Shown: in pieces, positions 10,496 to 22,802 of the stretch
Layout of the letters: each line of letters begins with the position of its first letter
Numbering within the stretch: position 1 is the first letter of the stretch
DNA from: Actinomycetes bacterium
GTDB lineage: Bacteria > Actinomycetota > Acidimicrobiia > Acidimicrobiales > JABEUL01
Reading direction: 5' to 3'
Assembly (NCBI GenBank): GCA_021790815.1
Contig: JAJYFT010000003.1
Coordinates: forward strand, 20,409 to 84,408
Length of the DNA: 64,000 bases
Program-made: the position numbers and the translations under genes
The notes under the pieces: generated by a model
Told to the model about the DNA's origin: nothing
What the model saw: only the letters and a program-made list of their open reading frames with translations
Databases searched by the model: none

Positions 10496-11218
10496 TTAGT
10501 CAATAAATAAGAAACTTGCAAGTGCTTTTAACAAATTGAGCGTAATTTTTGCTGTCGCGCCCCATATGACCTCCTCTTTTGCGCTGAAAAAATGTATCGG
10601 TACTTTATTTTGTGACCAATACTCAACGTGGTAATTCGCTGGATCGTAGAGATCTGTTATCGGGACTGAAAATACCCGGGAGACTTCATCAGGATTTGGA
10701 CTGGTTGCAGGTACTTTTTCCATGGTTGAAAGTATCGGAACGATTGAAGCCTCTCCTGAAACTGTCGAAATAGCATCAAGCGATCCGATAACTTTGACCT
10801 CATTAATATTTAGTCCAACCTCTTCATTTGCTTCTCGCAGTGCAGTCTCAATAGGGGATTCATTAATATCTTTTCTTCCTCCACAAAATGATACCTGGCC
10901 AGAATGTGACCTCAAATTTAGGTTTCGCCGAGTATAGAGAATTTCTGGTCCTGCTTCTGAGTTAAAAACCAGGACCAAAACCGCTGCATCTATTTCTTTC
11001 ATCGGGTGAGAGATTGGGGATGGCCAAGCAGGTCTCACTTCTATAGAGCCGTTTTGTTTTAAAGTTTCAAAAGATAGCCAGTCCACAAATGAGTTCCAAT
11101 TAACATTCTTTCGAACTATCTCAGCATTAGCCGATTCTAGCCATAAAAGAGAATCAGCCGGCAAGGATTCAATTGAACCTACCGGCTGATCTAAACTTCC
11201 GTCCTTACGGAATATCAC
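10496..11218 (-). CDS. NUDIX hydrolase, CoA pyrophosphatase-like
   Basis: Nudix box 'GGRKDINESPIETALREANEEVGL'; 'RRNLNLRSHSGQVSFCGG'. Confidence 0.9.
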   Translation of the reverse strand: MIFRKDGSLDQPVGSIESLPADSLLWLESANAEIVRKNVNWNSFVDWLSFETLKQNGSIEVRPAWPSPISHPMKEIDAAVLVLVFNSEAGPEILYTRRNLNLRSHSGQVSFCGGRKDINESPIETALREANEEVGLNINEVKVIGSLDAISTVSGEASIVPILSTMEKVPATSPNPDEVSRVFSVPITDLYDPANYHVEYWSQNKVPIHFFSAKEEVIWGATAKITLNLLKALASFLFID

Positions 11219-13146
<1,928 letters not shown>

Positions 13147-13170
13147 TTTTTGTCCTCCTTTTCCCAAGAA

Positions 13171-13197
13171 TTAGCACTCTTACTCCTAGAGTGCTAA
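13171..13197 (-). promoter_or_regulatory. CIRCE operator (HrcA binding site)
   Basis: TTAGCACTC-N9-GAGTGCTAA, exact match to the consensus, directly upstream of groES. Confidence 0.96.
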
Positions 13198-13225
13198 TCG
13201 TAGTAGAGATTTTGCCCCTTTGCAA
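13197..13225 (-). promoter_or_regulatory. Putative groESL promoter
   Basis: -35 TTGCAA, 17-nt spacer, -10 TACGAT, abutting CIRCE. Confidence 0.65.
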
Positions 13226-13274
13226 CAAAAATTTAAAAAAAAAATTATATTTTGTATTTATCGAGGTAGATAGC

Positions 13275-14291
13275 TTACTGAAACCGCATTTTTAAGGATG
13301 AATTTGCCCCAACGTAAAGATCGGACAAATCCCCATTTAGGTACTTGAACATCCCTGCAGCCCCAATCATCGCTGCATTATCTGTACAGTTTTCTTTCGG
13401 TGGCAGCTTCACAGGAATGCCTTTTCTGGCTCCTAACTCAAGCGCTCTGTTACGTAAGAGTGAGTTGGCTGCCACTCCGCCGCCTAAAATTATAGATTTT
13501 GCTCCAACTTCATCGCTTCCAACATCTAAACGTTCAATTAATGAATCAACAACCGTTTTTCTAAAAGACGCGGCAACGTCTTCAACCTTCGCCGACCTAT
13601 TTTTTTCAAGGTATCTAATCACTGAAGTCTTTATCCCGCTAAATGAAAAATTCATTGTCCCAGAGACTAATGTTTTTGGAAACTTAACGCTATTTTCGTC
13701 TCCGGACAAAGATGCCCTGTCAATTTCAGGTCCTCCTGGATAACCAAGTCCTAAACCCCGCGCAACTTTGTCAAACGCTTCGCCACACGCATCATCGACG
13801 GTCTCTCCAATTAGCCTGTACTTACCGGGACTTTTCATTTCAAGCAACAACGTGTGTCCACCTGAGACTAACAGAACAATGGCAGGAAGCTCAATTGAAT
13901 TTTCGGACTCTAAAAAAGGCGCAAACAGGTGACCTTCTAAATGGTTTACCCCAACAAATGGAATATCTAAACAAAATGCAAGGGCTTTTGCAGCGCTCAC
14001 TCCAACAAGGAGTGCGCCAATTAATCCCGGTCCAATTGTCGCTGCAACGACATCAATGTCCTTGAGCGCTACATCACCTTTTTTAAGAGCTAACTCTGTC
14101 ACCGTTCCAATTCTTTCAAGGTGAGCTCGACTTGCGACTTCTGGAACGACTCCACCAAAAGATGAGTGTAAGTCTATCTGACTTGAGACAATGGATGATT
14201 TAAGTAATACGCTGTCAAAAGTTCCACTGCTTTCAACAACTGCGCAAGCAGTTTCATCACATGACGTTTCAATTGCTAAAAGTCTAATCAT
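13275..14291 (-). CDS. tsaD: tRNA t6A biosynthesis protein TsaD
   Basis: 'AIETSCDETACAVV', 'NHLEGHL', 'LVSGGHTLLL', 'GGGVAANSLLR'. Confidence 0.98.
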   Translation of the reverse strand: MIRLLAIETSCDETACAVVESSGTFDSVLLKSSIVSSQIDLHSSFGGVVPEVASRAHLERIGTVTELALKKGDVALKDIDVVAATIGPGLIGALLVGVSAAKALAFCLDIPFVGVNHLEGHLFAPFLESENSIELPAIVLLVSGGHTLLLEMKSPGKYRLIGETVDDACGEAFDKVARGLGLGYPGGPEIDRASLSGDENSVKFPKTLVSGTMNFSFSGIKTSVIRYLEKNRSAKVEDVAASFRKTVVDSLIERLDVGSDEVGAKSIILGGGVAANSLLRNRALELGARKGIPVKLPPKENCTDNAAMIGAAGMFKYLNGDLSDLYVGANSSLKMRFQ

Positions 14292-14292
14292 A

Positions 14293-14823
14293 CTAGTTTG
14301 CTTCTTCCAATAAATTAATCAGAGTTTTCATAGAAGCTTCGCTGCTAAGGTCATGAATCCACATAATCAATGCGTCCTCATTCTCCTTGACATAATAATT
14401 AGGCCGAATACCGACTGGCACAAAACCAACTTTCTCATAAAGATGTTTTGCGGCATCATTGGAAACTCTAACTTCTAATGTTGCAGATTCAATGCCGATT
14501 TTGGATGAATAAGCAAGTAATAGTACTGTAATAGATAATCCAATGCCCATTCTTTTAAACTCGCTCTTTGTTGCAAGATTTAGAATATGAGCTTCTCCCG
14601 CAAAAAACCCAACACCACCGTAGCCAACCACTTCACCTTTTAACTCAGCAACCAGATACAGCCGATCAAGTTTTAGTTCGCTTCTTAAAAGTCTTTCGCT
14701 CCATGGGTCGTTAAACTCTACTTTCTCTATTTTGTGGATTTCCGGAATGTGACTCTCTTGCATCTTTACGATTGAGATTTCACCTAACTTGTAGTAAGCA
14801 GCGTTCGAGTCAGCCAAAAACAT
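14293..14823 (-). CDS. rimI: Ribosomal protein-alanine N-acetyltransferase-like GNAT (RimI)
   Basis: GNAT fold 'RMGIGLSITVLLLAYS...VSNDAAKHLYEKVGFVPVGIRPNYY'; located between tsaB and tsaD. Confidence 0.9.
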   Translation of the reverse strand: MFLADSNAAYYKLGEISIVKMQESHIPEIHKIEKVEFNDPWSERLLRSELKLDRLYLVAELKGEVVGYGGVGFFAGEAHILNLATKSEFKRMGIGLSITVLLLAYSSKIGIESATLEVRVSNDAAKHLYEKVGFVPVGIRPNYYVKENEDALIMWIHDLSSEASMKTLINLLEEAN

Positions 14824-15512
14824 TACCCATTCCCATCGATTTTCATTTTGCTCTTCGTTGCGTCGGGCTCCCTAAGATAAAGTGGTCTGACTTCGCCAAC
14901 TTTAAATTCGTTTTTCGTCACTGCTAGTAAACCTAGGCGATCTGCTAATGGAAACTTGGAACAACTAGTACATATTTCGTAATCAATATTAGATCCAAGT
15001 ATTTGAATAACTTCGTCCGTCAAATTCCCTACCATAACATATTTTTCAAGGTGGTCAAGCTCACTAAGCAAATTAAGTGGGTTTACCACATTAACTGTAA
15101 TATTTTCCAAAAGACCGTCTTTGCCAAGCCTATAAATTCCGTAAAAGATCTCTTGGCGTCTAGCATCTAGAATCGACATAACAAGACGGTCTGTCGGATC
15201 AGAAACCGAACTTGCAAGGACTTCGGTGCTAGTAATACCAGCGATTGGAATCGATAGAGTCTTCGCAATTGTGTTTGCAGTAACTATTCCAACTCTTAAA
15301 CCCGTAAACAAACCTGGCCCAATGTCCACACAAACCGCATCCAAATCATCTTTGGTAACCTTAGTTAGCTTCAAAATCGAGTCGATTAGTGGAATTATAG
15401 TTTCCACATGGAGTTGAGAAAGGTTAATTACTGAAAACCCAACAACCTCGGCATCTACAATGAGCGCTGCTGACACTGAGGATGAACTCGTTTCTATACT
15501 TAGAACTTTCAC
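14823..15512 (-). CDS. tsaB: tRNA t6A biosynthesis protein TsaB
   Basis: 'LSIETSSSSVSAAL', 'IGPGLFTGLRVGI'. Confidence 0.95.
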   Translation of the reverse strand: MKVLSIETSSSSVSAALIVDAEVVGFSVINLSQLHVETIIPLIDSILKLTKVTKDDLDAVCVDIGPGLFTGLRVGIVTANTIAKTLSIPIAGITSTEVLASSVSDPTDRLVMSILDARRQEIFYGIYRLGKDGLLENITVNVVNPLNLLSELDHLEKYVMVGNLTDEVIQILGSNIDYEICTSCSKFPLADRLGLLAVTKNEFKVGEVRPLYLREPDATKSKMKIDGNG

Positions 15513-16024
15513 TATTTTGATTCTCTTTCAACTTCCACTCTAAATGCTTCAATAATCTCTGTGCTCCTTACGTATTCAGTAGTAGAGATCTTAATAATCC
15601 TAGAATCTTCATCGCTTAGTTTAGAAGTAATTTCTATATGAAACGTCAGACGAGGTAATTCATTTAAAAACCTCTCACCCCATTCAACTGCTAAGACTGA
15701 GTCGCATGAAACTTCATCTAGACCTAAACCTTCTACCTCATTTGCGTTGTTTAATCTATACATATCAACATGGACAAGCGCGATTGAACCTTCATACTTA
15801 GTTGCTAGCACAAACGTTGGACTTGTTATATTGTCTTGAATATTAAGTCCTTTCCCAATTCCCTTTATAAAGACTGTCTTTCCGGCACCTAAATTGCCGG
15901 TAACACAAATTACATCACCGCGTTTTAATATCTTGGAAAACTTTTCACCAAACTCGAAGGTGTCTTGGCGGTTCAAAGACAACAGTTCAGTAGCATATAC
16001 GGCAGTCTTTCTTACTTCATCCAT
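15512..16024 (-). CDS. tsaE: tRNA t6A biosynthesis ATPase TsaE
   Basis: Walker A 'GNLGAGKTVFIKGIGKGL', 'SPTFVLATKYEG', 'HVDMYRL'. Confidence 0.96.
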   Translation of the reverse strand: MDEVRKTAVYATELLSLNRQDTFEFGEKFSKILKRGDVICVTGNLGAGKTVFIKGIGKGLNIQDNITSPTFVLATKYEGSIALVHVDMYRLNNANEVEGLGLDEVSCDSVLAVEWGERFLNELPRLTFHIEITSKLSDEDSRIIKISTTEYVRSTEIIEAFRVEVERESK

Positions 16025-16036
16025 GTAACCACCGAT

Positions 16037-16612
16037 TCAGACAGAATTCATAATTTTTTTAGCTCTGATAAAATCAGATCTCATCTGGGCTATTAACATT
16101 CCACCTGTTCTAAGTGCCGCTGCAGGATGAAATGTTGGAACTACTTTAAAACCGTTAAACTCGTAAGTTTTCTGGCGCACTTTAACTATTCCATCCTTCA
16201 CATTGAGAACAGCTTTTGTAGCTGTATTTCCTAACGTGACGATAACTCTGGGTTGAACTAAATCTAACTGCGAACTAAGAAAGTGATTGCAACTTAAAAC
16301 TTCATCTTTTAACGGATTTCTATTTTCTGGAGGACGACATTTAACTACATTTGCAATGTAACATTCTTCTCTTTTAACTTTTAACTCTTCTTCAATCAGG
16401 AGAGTAAGGAGCTTACCCGACCTTCCTACAAAAGGTTCTCCTCGCAGGTCTTCTTCTTGCCCAGGTCCTTCACCAATAAAGAAAATCTTGGCCGTAGAAC
16501 TCCCGCTGCCAAATACAACATTTGTTCTGCTCGAATATAATCGGCATGCGACGCAACTTAAAGCGTCTGCCTTTAGAAGTTCTAGTTTTTGTAACTTTAT
16601 ATCCTGTTTCAT
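16037..16612 (-). CDS. Uracil-DNA glycosylase, family 4-like (Fe-S)
   Basis: 'GEGPGQEEDLRGEPFVGRSGKLL', 'NVVKCRPPENRNP', 'PTFHPAAALR'. Confidence 0.92.
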   Translation of the reverse strand: MKQDIKLQKLELLKADALSCVACRLYSSRTNVVFGSGSSTAKIFFIGEGPGQEEDLRGEPFVGRSGKLLTLLIEEELKVKREECYIANVVKCRPPENRNPLKDEVLSCNHFLSSQLDLVQPRVIVTLGNTATKAVLNVKDGIVKVRQKTYEFNGFKVVPTFHPAAALRTGGMLIAQMRSDFIRAKKIMNSV

Positions 16613-16622
16613 TGAAAACTTT

Positions 16623-17801
16623 CTACACTACAATTCTTTGCACACGTTGGCCAATTCGAGTAAGAACTTCGTAATGTATTGTACCAATCTCATCTGCAAT
16701 ATCTTGTGCATCTATTTTGCAGTCTTTTGACCTCCCGATTAGTATTACGTCATCATCTGGTCTAACATTCAATCCAGTTACGTCCACCATCAGGTGGTCC
16801 ATTGTTACTACTCCAGTAATTTTGCAAGGATTATTATTAATTATTACAAAGTAACTACTGCCGTTTCTGCCTAGTGATCTCGGAATTCCATCCGCATATC
16901 CAATTGGGATTGTTGCAATTTCCATATCTCTATCTGCAATAAACTGATGGCCATACGATATTCCTTCTCCATGCTTGACCATGGAAACCTTTCTAACTTT
17001 TGCTTTTAACTCGAGTACTGGTTTCAAACATCCATAACTGTTATTACCCGCAAAAGTAACTTGTTCTTTAACTACTTGTGACGGATAATATCCATAAACG
17101 CCAATTCCAGATCTTGCCATGTCAAAATGTGCCTCTTTAAACATCATCAGACCAGCTGTGTTTGCAATATGTAATTTAACTGAATTACGATCCTTAAATT
17201 TAAGCAGTTTAACAAAGTTCTTAAAGCGATTAATTTGTAAACTATTAGCAGCATTGTTTCTCTCATCTGCACAAGCAAGGTGTGACCAAACGCCTTTTAA
17301 TTTAAATCGTTGTTCAGCTTCCACTTGCTTTACCAATTGAAATGCTGTTTCCTCTTCCGCCCCTGATCTATGCATACCGGTTTCAACTTTAATATGGATT
17401 GGAATTACCTCTGTCTCCACCATTAAATCGTTTTTAATAAGTTCACCAAAAGCTACGGCACAATCCCTTAACTTGTTCATGCCTACCGTTGAAGTAATCG
17501 TTGGAGTAAGTCCGTGTCTTACAGCTTCTACAAGGCTTTCTGGGTCCGGTTCGGAGAGGAGTAGAATTTCCGCTTGAATTCCACTATCACGAAGTTCAAT
17601 ACCTTCAGAAACGGTCGCTACACCCAGAGTTTTCACCCCACAATCTTGAGCAACACTCGCAATGTTAATGGCCCCATGGCCATACGCGTCCGCTTTAACT
17701 ACTAAACAAATCTCACAATTGACAGCAAATCTTCTAAGAACCTCAATGTTACTAATTACATTTTTACGATTTATTTCAGCATACGCTCGACTAAAGTTCA
17801 C
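16623..17801 (-). CDS. alr: Alanine racemase
   Basis: PLP motif 'VVKADAYGHGA', 'GMHRSG', 'ISYGH', 'PIGYADGIPR'. Confidence 0.96.
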   Translation of the reverse strand: MNFSRAYAEINRKNVISNIEVLRRFAVNCEICLVVKADAYGHGAINIASVAQDCGVKTLGVATVSEGIELRDSGIQAEILLLSEPDPESLVEAVRHGLTPTITSTVGMNKLRDCAVAFGELIKNDLMVETEVIPIHIKVETGMHRSGAEEETAFQLVKQVEAEQRFKLKGVWSHLACADERNNAANSLQINRFKNFVKLLKFKDRNSVKLHIANTAGLMMFKEAHFDMARSGIGVYGYYPSQVVKEQVTFAGNNSYGCLKPVLELKAKVRKVSMVKHGEGISYGHQFIADRDMEIATIPIGYADGIPRSLGRNGSSYFVIINNNPCKITGVVTMDHLMVDVTGLNVRPDDDVILIGRSKDCKIDAQDIADEIGTIHYEVLTRIGQRVQRIVV

Positions 17802-19245
17802 GCTTATCCTCGTAACCGCCTGCGAACTCTCTCATTAAACTCACAAATGCACCAGGTATTAGCGTAACTAGATCGCTTGCAATTAAACCTTCTGAATCAA
17901 ATAGTCGACTTAAATACCCATGAAACTGTGCTGACAGGGCAACGGTTTCGATTACGGTCAAAGGATTCGGTGATGCAAACTGATGCGCTAAAAACCCACA
18001 TATGAGGCCAAATAGTACATCACCACTGCCTGCTGTTGCTAACCGAGAAGTACCAGATTGAACAAAAACTGCTCTCTTAAACCTTTCTGGATTATCCAAG
18101 TAGTGTTTTGAATCCACAACGGTTGTAGTTGCACCCTTTAGAAGAATGGTTGAGCTGAGTCTTTCTGATTCGTGCAACAAAGAGTTAAAAATGTCTAATG
18201 CATTATTTTCTTCTATGAACTTCTTAAACTCCCCTAGATGTGGTGTTAAGACAGTTTCTCTGTTTAGTTCTCTTCTTCTCTCTAATATTGCTAACGCATT
18301 TGGGAATTTCTCTACCACTGCTAAAGCATCTGCGTCGACGATTACAGGAACCTCAACTTCATCAATTACTTCTAATGCCTTTCTCAGTGTCTCCTGATCT
18401 AAACCAATACCAGGTCCAATCCCTACAACACAACATCTTTCACTTTCACTTATTGCTAATTCAGACCAGTTACCTTCTCCGGGCAGTGAAACAACCTCAC
18501 CCATATCTACTGGCGATCCATTCGGTGAAATATGTCTTACCATCCCTGCACCACTTCTAAGAGCAGCGGAACAAGAAAGCTTTGCCGATCCGTCCATGCC
18601 ACGAGAACCTGCAATTATTAAGCAGGCACTCTTCCATTTATGATGGTCCCTGTCGAGAGGCTTAAAAAGTCTTAAGGTATCACGATCTTCAGCAAGTAAA
18701 TACTCGCTCTCACCAATTTCTAAACCAATGTCATAAGTTCTAATTTTTCCGGCATAACTCGGTCCATCACCAATTAATTGTCCAACTTTCATTGCCTGGA
18801 AAGTTAGTGTTTCGTCTGCCCTAACAGCATGTGAGTACGCATTACCTGTTTCACCATCAAGCCCTGAAGGAATATCAACTGCCAAAATTGGTACTTTACT
18901 TTGAACGCTTGGTGAAACGTATTCCCGTTTTAGCCCCGTCCCAAAAGCCGCGTCTACAACTAAATCGCAGTCAAATTCTCCAAAACCACTTACTTGATCA
19001 AGACTTAAAACCGTAACCTTGCAGCCTCTTTTTTTTAAATGATAAGCTGCAACTTTACCGTCTTCACCGTTGTTTCCTGGACCAGCCACAATAATTACTT
19101 TTTTCCCATAACAAGATCCTAGGATTTTGATCGAAGCTTGAGCTACTCCAAATCCTGCACGATCGATAAGAACTTTTAGTGGGGCATTTTTAGCGAACTC
19201 TTCATCCATACTTTTCGCATGGCTTACCGAAATTACCTTTTGCAT
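17791..19245 (-). CDS. nnr: Bifunctional NAD(P)H-hydrate epimerase / ADP-dependent dehydratase
   Basis: N-terminal YjeF 'VAGPGNNGEDGKVAAYHLKKRG'; C-terminal kinase-like 'LTPHLGEFKKF', 'GSGDVLFGLICGFLA'. Confidence 0.93.
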   Translation of the reverse strand: MQKVISVSHAKSMDEEFAKNAPLKVLIDRAGFGVAQASIKILGSCYGKKVIIVAGPGNNGEDGKVAAYHLKKRGCKVTVLSLDQVSGFGEFDCDLVVDAAFGTGLKREYVSPSVQSKVPILAVDIPSGLDGETGNAYSHAVRADETLTFQAMKVGQLIGDGPSYAGKIRTYDIGLEIGESEYLLAEDRDTLRLFKPLDRDHHKWKSACLIIAGSRGMDGSAKLSCSAALRSGAGMVRHISPNGSPVDMGEVVSLPGEGNWSELAISESERCCVVGIGPGIGLDQETLRKALEVIDEVEVPVIVDADALAVVEKFPNALAILERRRELNRETVLTPHLGEFKKFIEENNALDIFNSLLHESERLSSTILLKGATTTVVDSKHYLDNPERFKRAVFVQSGTSRLATAGSGDVLFGLICGFLAHQFASPNPLTVIETVALSAQFHGYLSRLFDSEGLIASDLVTLIPGAFVSLMREFAGGYEDKREL

Positions 19246-19610
19246 ATAGCAACCATTGCAACTGCTAACGTGTCGGTGTGAGATATTGACAGGTCAATAT
19301 TTATTCCAAACAAACTTTCGAATTTATCTTTAGCTCTTCCATTCAAAACTACGTAAGGCTTGCCGTTAGAGTTTTTTAATATCTCCACCTCCTGAAAGTC
19401 TACCCCTCCGAGACCAAGAGACATTGCCTTCCACGTAGCCTCTTTCGCAGCAAATCTAGACGCAAACTTTAAAGATGGATTTGCAACCCTTCCAACTAGA
19501 TTAATTTCTTTCTCACTAAATAGACGGCTTATTAGTCGAGGATGCCTTTCCACCGACCTTTGAAATCTTGCTATTTCAATTATGTCAACTCCAACTGAAA
19601 CTTTTGTCAT
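19233..19610 (-). CDS. acpS: Holo-[acyl-carrier-protein] synthase
   Basis: 'VGVDIIEIARFQRSVER', 'FASRFAAKEATWKA', 'DLSISHTDTLAVAMV'. Confidence 0.96.
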   Translation of the reverse strand: MTKVSVGVDIIEIARFQRSVERHPRLISRLFSEKEINLVGRVANPSLKFASRFAAKEATWKAMSLGLGGVDFQEVEILKNSNGKPYVVLNGRAKDKFESLFGINIDLSISHTDTLAVAMVAICKR

Positions 19611-19627
19611 AATGCAAATTCTCTTAC

Positions 19628-21448
19628 CTACTCTACAGTCACTGTCTTTGCTAAATTCCTTGGCCTATCAACATCATTGCCATTGATCTGTGCCAACTCA
19701 TAAGCTAGAAACTGCATAGGGATTATATCGATGATTGGGTGAAAGAGTTCGTGCGTAACAGGCACTTTAAAACAGTACTTAGTAAACTCTTCAGACGCGA
19801 CAACAGCGATTAAAGCTCCTCTAGCTTTTACTTCTTCTAAATTACTCTTTACCTTATCTAAAAGTCTATTCTTAGTCGCAATTCCAATTGCAACTACCTT
19901 GTCATCTACTAACGCTATGGGTCCGTGCTTAAGTTCTCCTGCGGCATAACCCTCAGCGTGCAAATAAGATATCTCTTTGAGCTTGAGAGCTGCTTCTAAA
20001 GCAGTCGGATACCCAACATGTCTACCTAAAAAGAAAAAATCTTTAGAGTAAGAAATTTCTCTTGAAATCTCTCTGTATGTCGTCTCACTCTTGAGTGTCT
20101 CATCTATTAGAAGAGGAACTGACGAAAGTTCATCAAAAAGCTTGTCAACTTCGCTAGGGTAAAGTGTTCCCCTCAATTCAGCTAATGCTAATGCTAGAAT
20201 TTCTAACGCAGTAATTTGAGAAACATATGTTTTAGTAGCCGCAACCCCAACTTCAGGTCCAGCTCTTGTATAAAGAACTGTGTCAGCTTCCCGGCTAAGG
20301 GAAGAGTCCACTACATTTGAAATCGCAACTACGGTCGACTTCCATCTCTTAGCTTCTTTAATAGCTTGAAGTGTATCTATTGTCTCACCAGATTGGCTTA
20401 CACCAACAACCAAAGTTCGTGAATCTAATATTGGATCTCTGTACCTAAACTCACTTGCAATATCAATTTCGACTTGGAGCCGAGTCCAGTGCTCTATAGC
20501 GTACTTAGCAACCATTGCTGCGTGAAAACTACTTCCACATGCTACTAAAAATATCTTTTCAATATCTCTTAGCTCTTGAGCACTTAGGCGCATTTCGTCA
20601 AAGACTAGAGTGGAAAGTTGTCCCTTTTTCCCTCTTAGGGTATCTGCGACAGCGGAGGGTTGTTCGTGGATCTCTTTGAGCATGAAAGTTTCATATCCGC
20701 CTTTTTCAGCTGCGTTCAGGTCCCAATTTACTTCCGTCCTTAAAATATCTGTTATTTCACCATTCGCACTAACGACATTAATTTCTTGATCTTTGATATC
20801 AATACACTGGCCATCAAAGACAAGGTAAAACTCCGACACTTTGCCTAGAAGTGCCGGAATATCAGACGCAACAGCAATGAAGTCATCGGCAACTCCAATT
20901 ATTAACGGTGAGATATTTTTTGCGACGGCTAATTCGTTGGGAAACTTTGAGCCAACTAATCCAATTGCATAAGTTCCATGAAGTTGTGAAACGACTTTTG
21001 AAAGTATTTCACCAAGATTTTTACCGGCTTCTACAGACTCTTCAGCTAGGTGGGCTATGACTTCAGAGTCAGTATTTGAAGTAAACTCGTGACCTCGCTT
21101 TAGAAGTTCTTCTTTTAACTCGAAATGGTTCTCTATTATGCCATTGTGGACAATTGCAAATTCATTATTGCAATCAAAAAGAGGATGTGCGTTTTCAATT
21201 GAGGGTTTGCCATGTGTTGCCCATCTTGTGTGACCGATTCCTAGCGTAGCCTTACAATCTTTAAGAATTACATCAGTCGCTAATCTACTTAATGAGTCAG
21301 TTCCATTTGACTCTCTAAAACGAATTAACTCATTTTCACAAAGAACAACGCCTGCAGAATCATACCCACGATACTCGAGTCTGCTTAATCCATCAATAAT
21401 CAGACTAGCTACCGGTTCTTTTCCAACCACAGCAATGATGCCGCACAT
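19628..21448 (-). CDS. glmS: Glutamine--fructose-6-phosphate aminotransferase
   Basis: 'CGIIAVVGKEPVASLIIDGLSRLEYRGYDSAG', 2 SIS domains, C-terminal 'DVDRPRNLAKTVTVE'. Confidence 0.98.
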   Translation of the reverse strand: MCGIIAVVGKEPVASLIIDGLSRLEYRGYDSAGVVLCENELIRFRESNGTDSLSRLATDVILKDCKATLGIGHTRWATHGKPSIENAHPLFDCNNEFAIVHNGIIENHFELKEELLKRGHEFTSNTDSEVIAHLAEESVEAGKNLGEILSKVVSQLHGTYAIGLVGSKFPNELAVAKNISPLIIGVADDFIAVASDIPALLGKVSEFYLVFDGQCIDIKDQEINVVSANGEITDILRTEVNWDLNAAEKGGYETFMLKEIHEQPSAVADTLRGKKGQLSTLVFDEMRLSAQELRDIEKIFLVACGSSFHAAMVAKYAIEHWTRLQVEIDIASEFRYRDPILDSRTLVVGVSQSGETIDTLQAIKEAKRWKSTVVAISNVVDSSLSREADTVLYTRAGPEVGVAATKTYVSQITALEILALALAELRGTLYPSEVDKLFDELSSVPLLIDETLKSETTYREISREISYSKDFFFLGRHVGYPTALEAALKLKEISYLHAEGYAAGELKHGPIALVDDKVVAIGIATKNRLLDKVKSNLEEVKARGALIAVVASEEFTKYCFKVPVTHELFHPIIDIIPMQFLAYELAQINGNDVDRPRNLAKTVTVE

Positions 21449-21451
21449 ATT

Positions 21452-22798
21452 CTAAAGCCTAATACTATTTTCTATGATGTGTTCCAACTCTGAAGCTACA
21501 CTGTTTGCAATTTGATTAGCTCTGTCTTGTGTTGTCATCTCGACCATAACTCTTACTAACGGTTCAGTCCCACTTTGCCTTACAAATACTCGACCAGAGT
21601 TATTAATTGAGCTTTCTATATCGTGCAGAAATGACTTAAACTCGTTAGAGGATAAAAATTTACCTATAGATTCCCTGCTAACACCACTATGCCTTACATT
21701 CACCAGGGTTTGCGGATATTTCTCCATTGAATTTAGACGAAGTTCGTAAAGATATTTTTCCGATCTCTTCATTAAATCCAACATTAAGACTGCCGTTAAA
21801 ATTCCATCGCCTGTTGAAGTAATATCACGTCTTATTATGTGGCCTGATTGCTCACCTCCGAGTGAAAGGTTATCTTTGATTAGAGCTTCAGAAACAAATT
21901 TGTCTCCAACTTCTGTTGTAACAACATCAATGCCTTTGTTTTTCATTGCTTCATAGAAACCAAAATTACTCATTACCGTAACGACAACAGTATTTTTCTG
22001 AAGAGTCCTTCTGTCTCTCATGTCCTCAGCGAACATAGCAACAATATAATCTCCGTCAATCTCATTAAGATTCTCGTCAATTGCAATCATCCTATCCGCA
22101 TCTCCATCAAATGCGATGCCTACGTATCCTGGACGTTTCTTAACTGCATCAACAAGACTTACTAAATTAGTCGCACCACATTGATCATTTATAGATACCC
22201 CATCATCAGAGTCGTTAATTACAAAAACTTCGGCCCCTAAAGATTCAAATATTGGCAAAGCAAATTTTGCAGATGCTCCATTTGCACAGTCAATGACAGT
22301 CTTAACCCCACTTAAAGAGTCCGTTACGGAATTTCTAATTTGATCCCGCCAGTAGAGAAGTTCGGATTGAGCTTGAGCAACTCGACCAATTCTTGAAGTT
22401 TTGTGTTTAGGAATTGCCTTTTCTATGTAGTTCTCTATCTCAATCTCCACACTCCGAGAAAGCTTAAAACCATCATTTCCGACTAACTTAATACCATTGT
22501 CTAAATAGGGATTGTGAGAAGCCGAGATAACTGCACAGTTAAGTCCCAAATTCTTCGCTACGCTCATCACAGCTGGTGTTGGCGCAATTCCAAGATCGAG
22601 TACGTCAACTCCGCTACTGTTTAATCCATCTGCTAGTGACTTCATAAGCGACGAACCAGATATTCGTGAATCCCTACCAACTACTATAGAATCAATGTTG
22701 AGCACGTACGCTACGGCCTCACCAAGCAAACGCATAAACTCATTAGTTAGCTCAATGTCAGCAACTCCACGGATCCCGTCGGTGCCAAATTTTAACAA
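21452..22798 (-). CDS. glmM: Phosphoglucosamine mutase
   Basis: 'KFGTDGIRGVA', phosphoserine loop 'VISASHNPYLDNGIKL', 'AFDGDADRMIAID'. Confidence 0.97.
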   Translation of the reverse strand: MLKFGTDGIRGVADIELTNEFMRLLGEAVAYVLNIDSIVVGRDSRISGSSLMKSLADGLNSSGVDVLDLGIAPTPAVMSVAKNLGLNCAVISASHNPYLDNGIKLVGNDGFKLSRSVEIEIENYIEKAIPKHKTSRIGRVAQAQSELLYWRDQIRNSVTDSLSGVKTVIDCANGASAKFALPIFESLGAEVFVINDSDDGVSINDQCGATNLVSLVDAVKKRPGYVGIAFDGDADRMIAIDENLNEIDGDYIVAMFAEDMRDRRTLQKNTVVVTVMSNFGFYEAMKNKGIDVVTTEVGDKFVSEALIKDNLSLGGEQSGHIIRRDITSTGDGILTAVLMLDLMKRSEKYLYELRLNSMEKYPQTLVNVRHSGVSRESIGKFLSSNEFKSFLHDIESSINNSGRVFVRQSGTEPLVRVMVEMTTQDRANQIANSVASELEHIIENSIRL

Positions 22799-22802
22799 AT
22801 GA

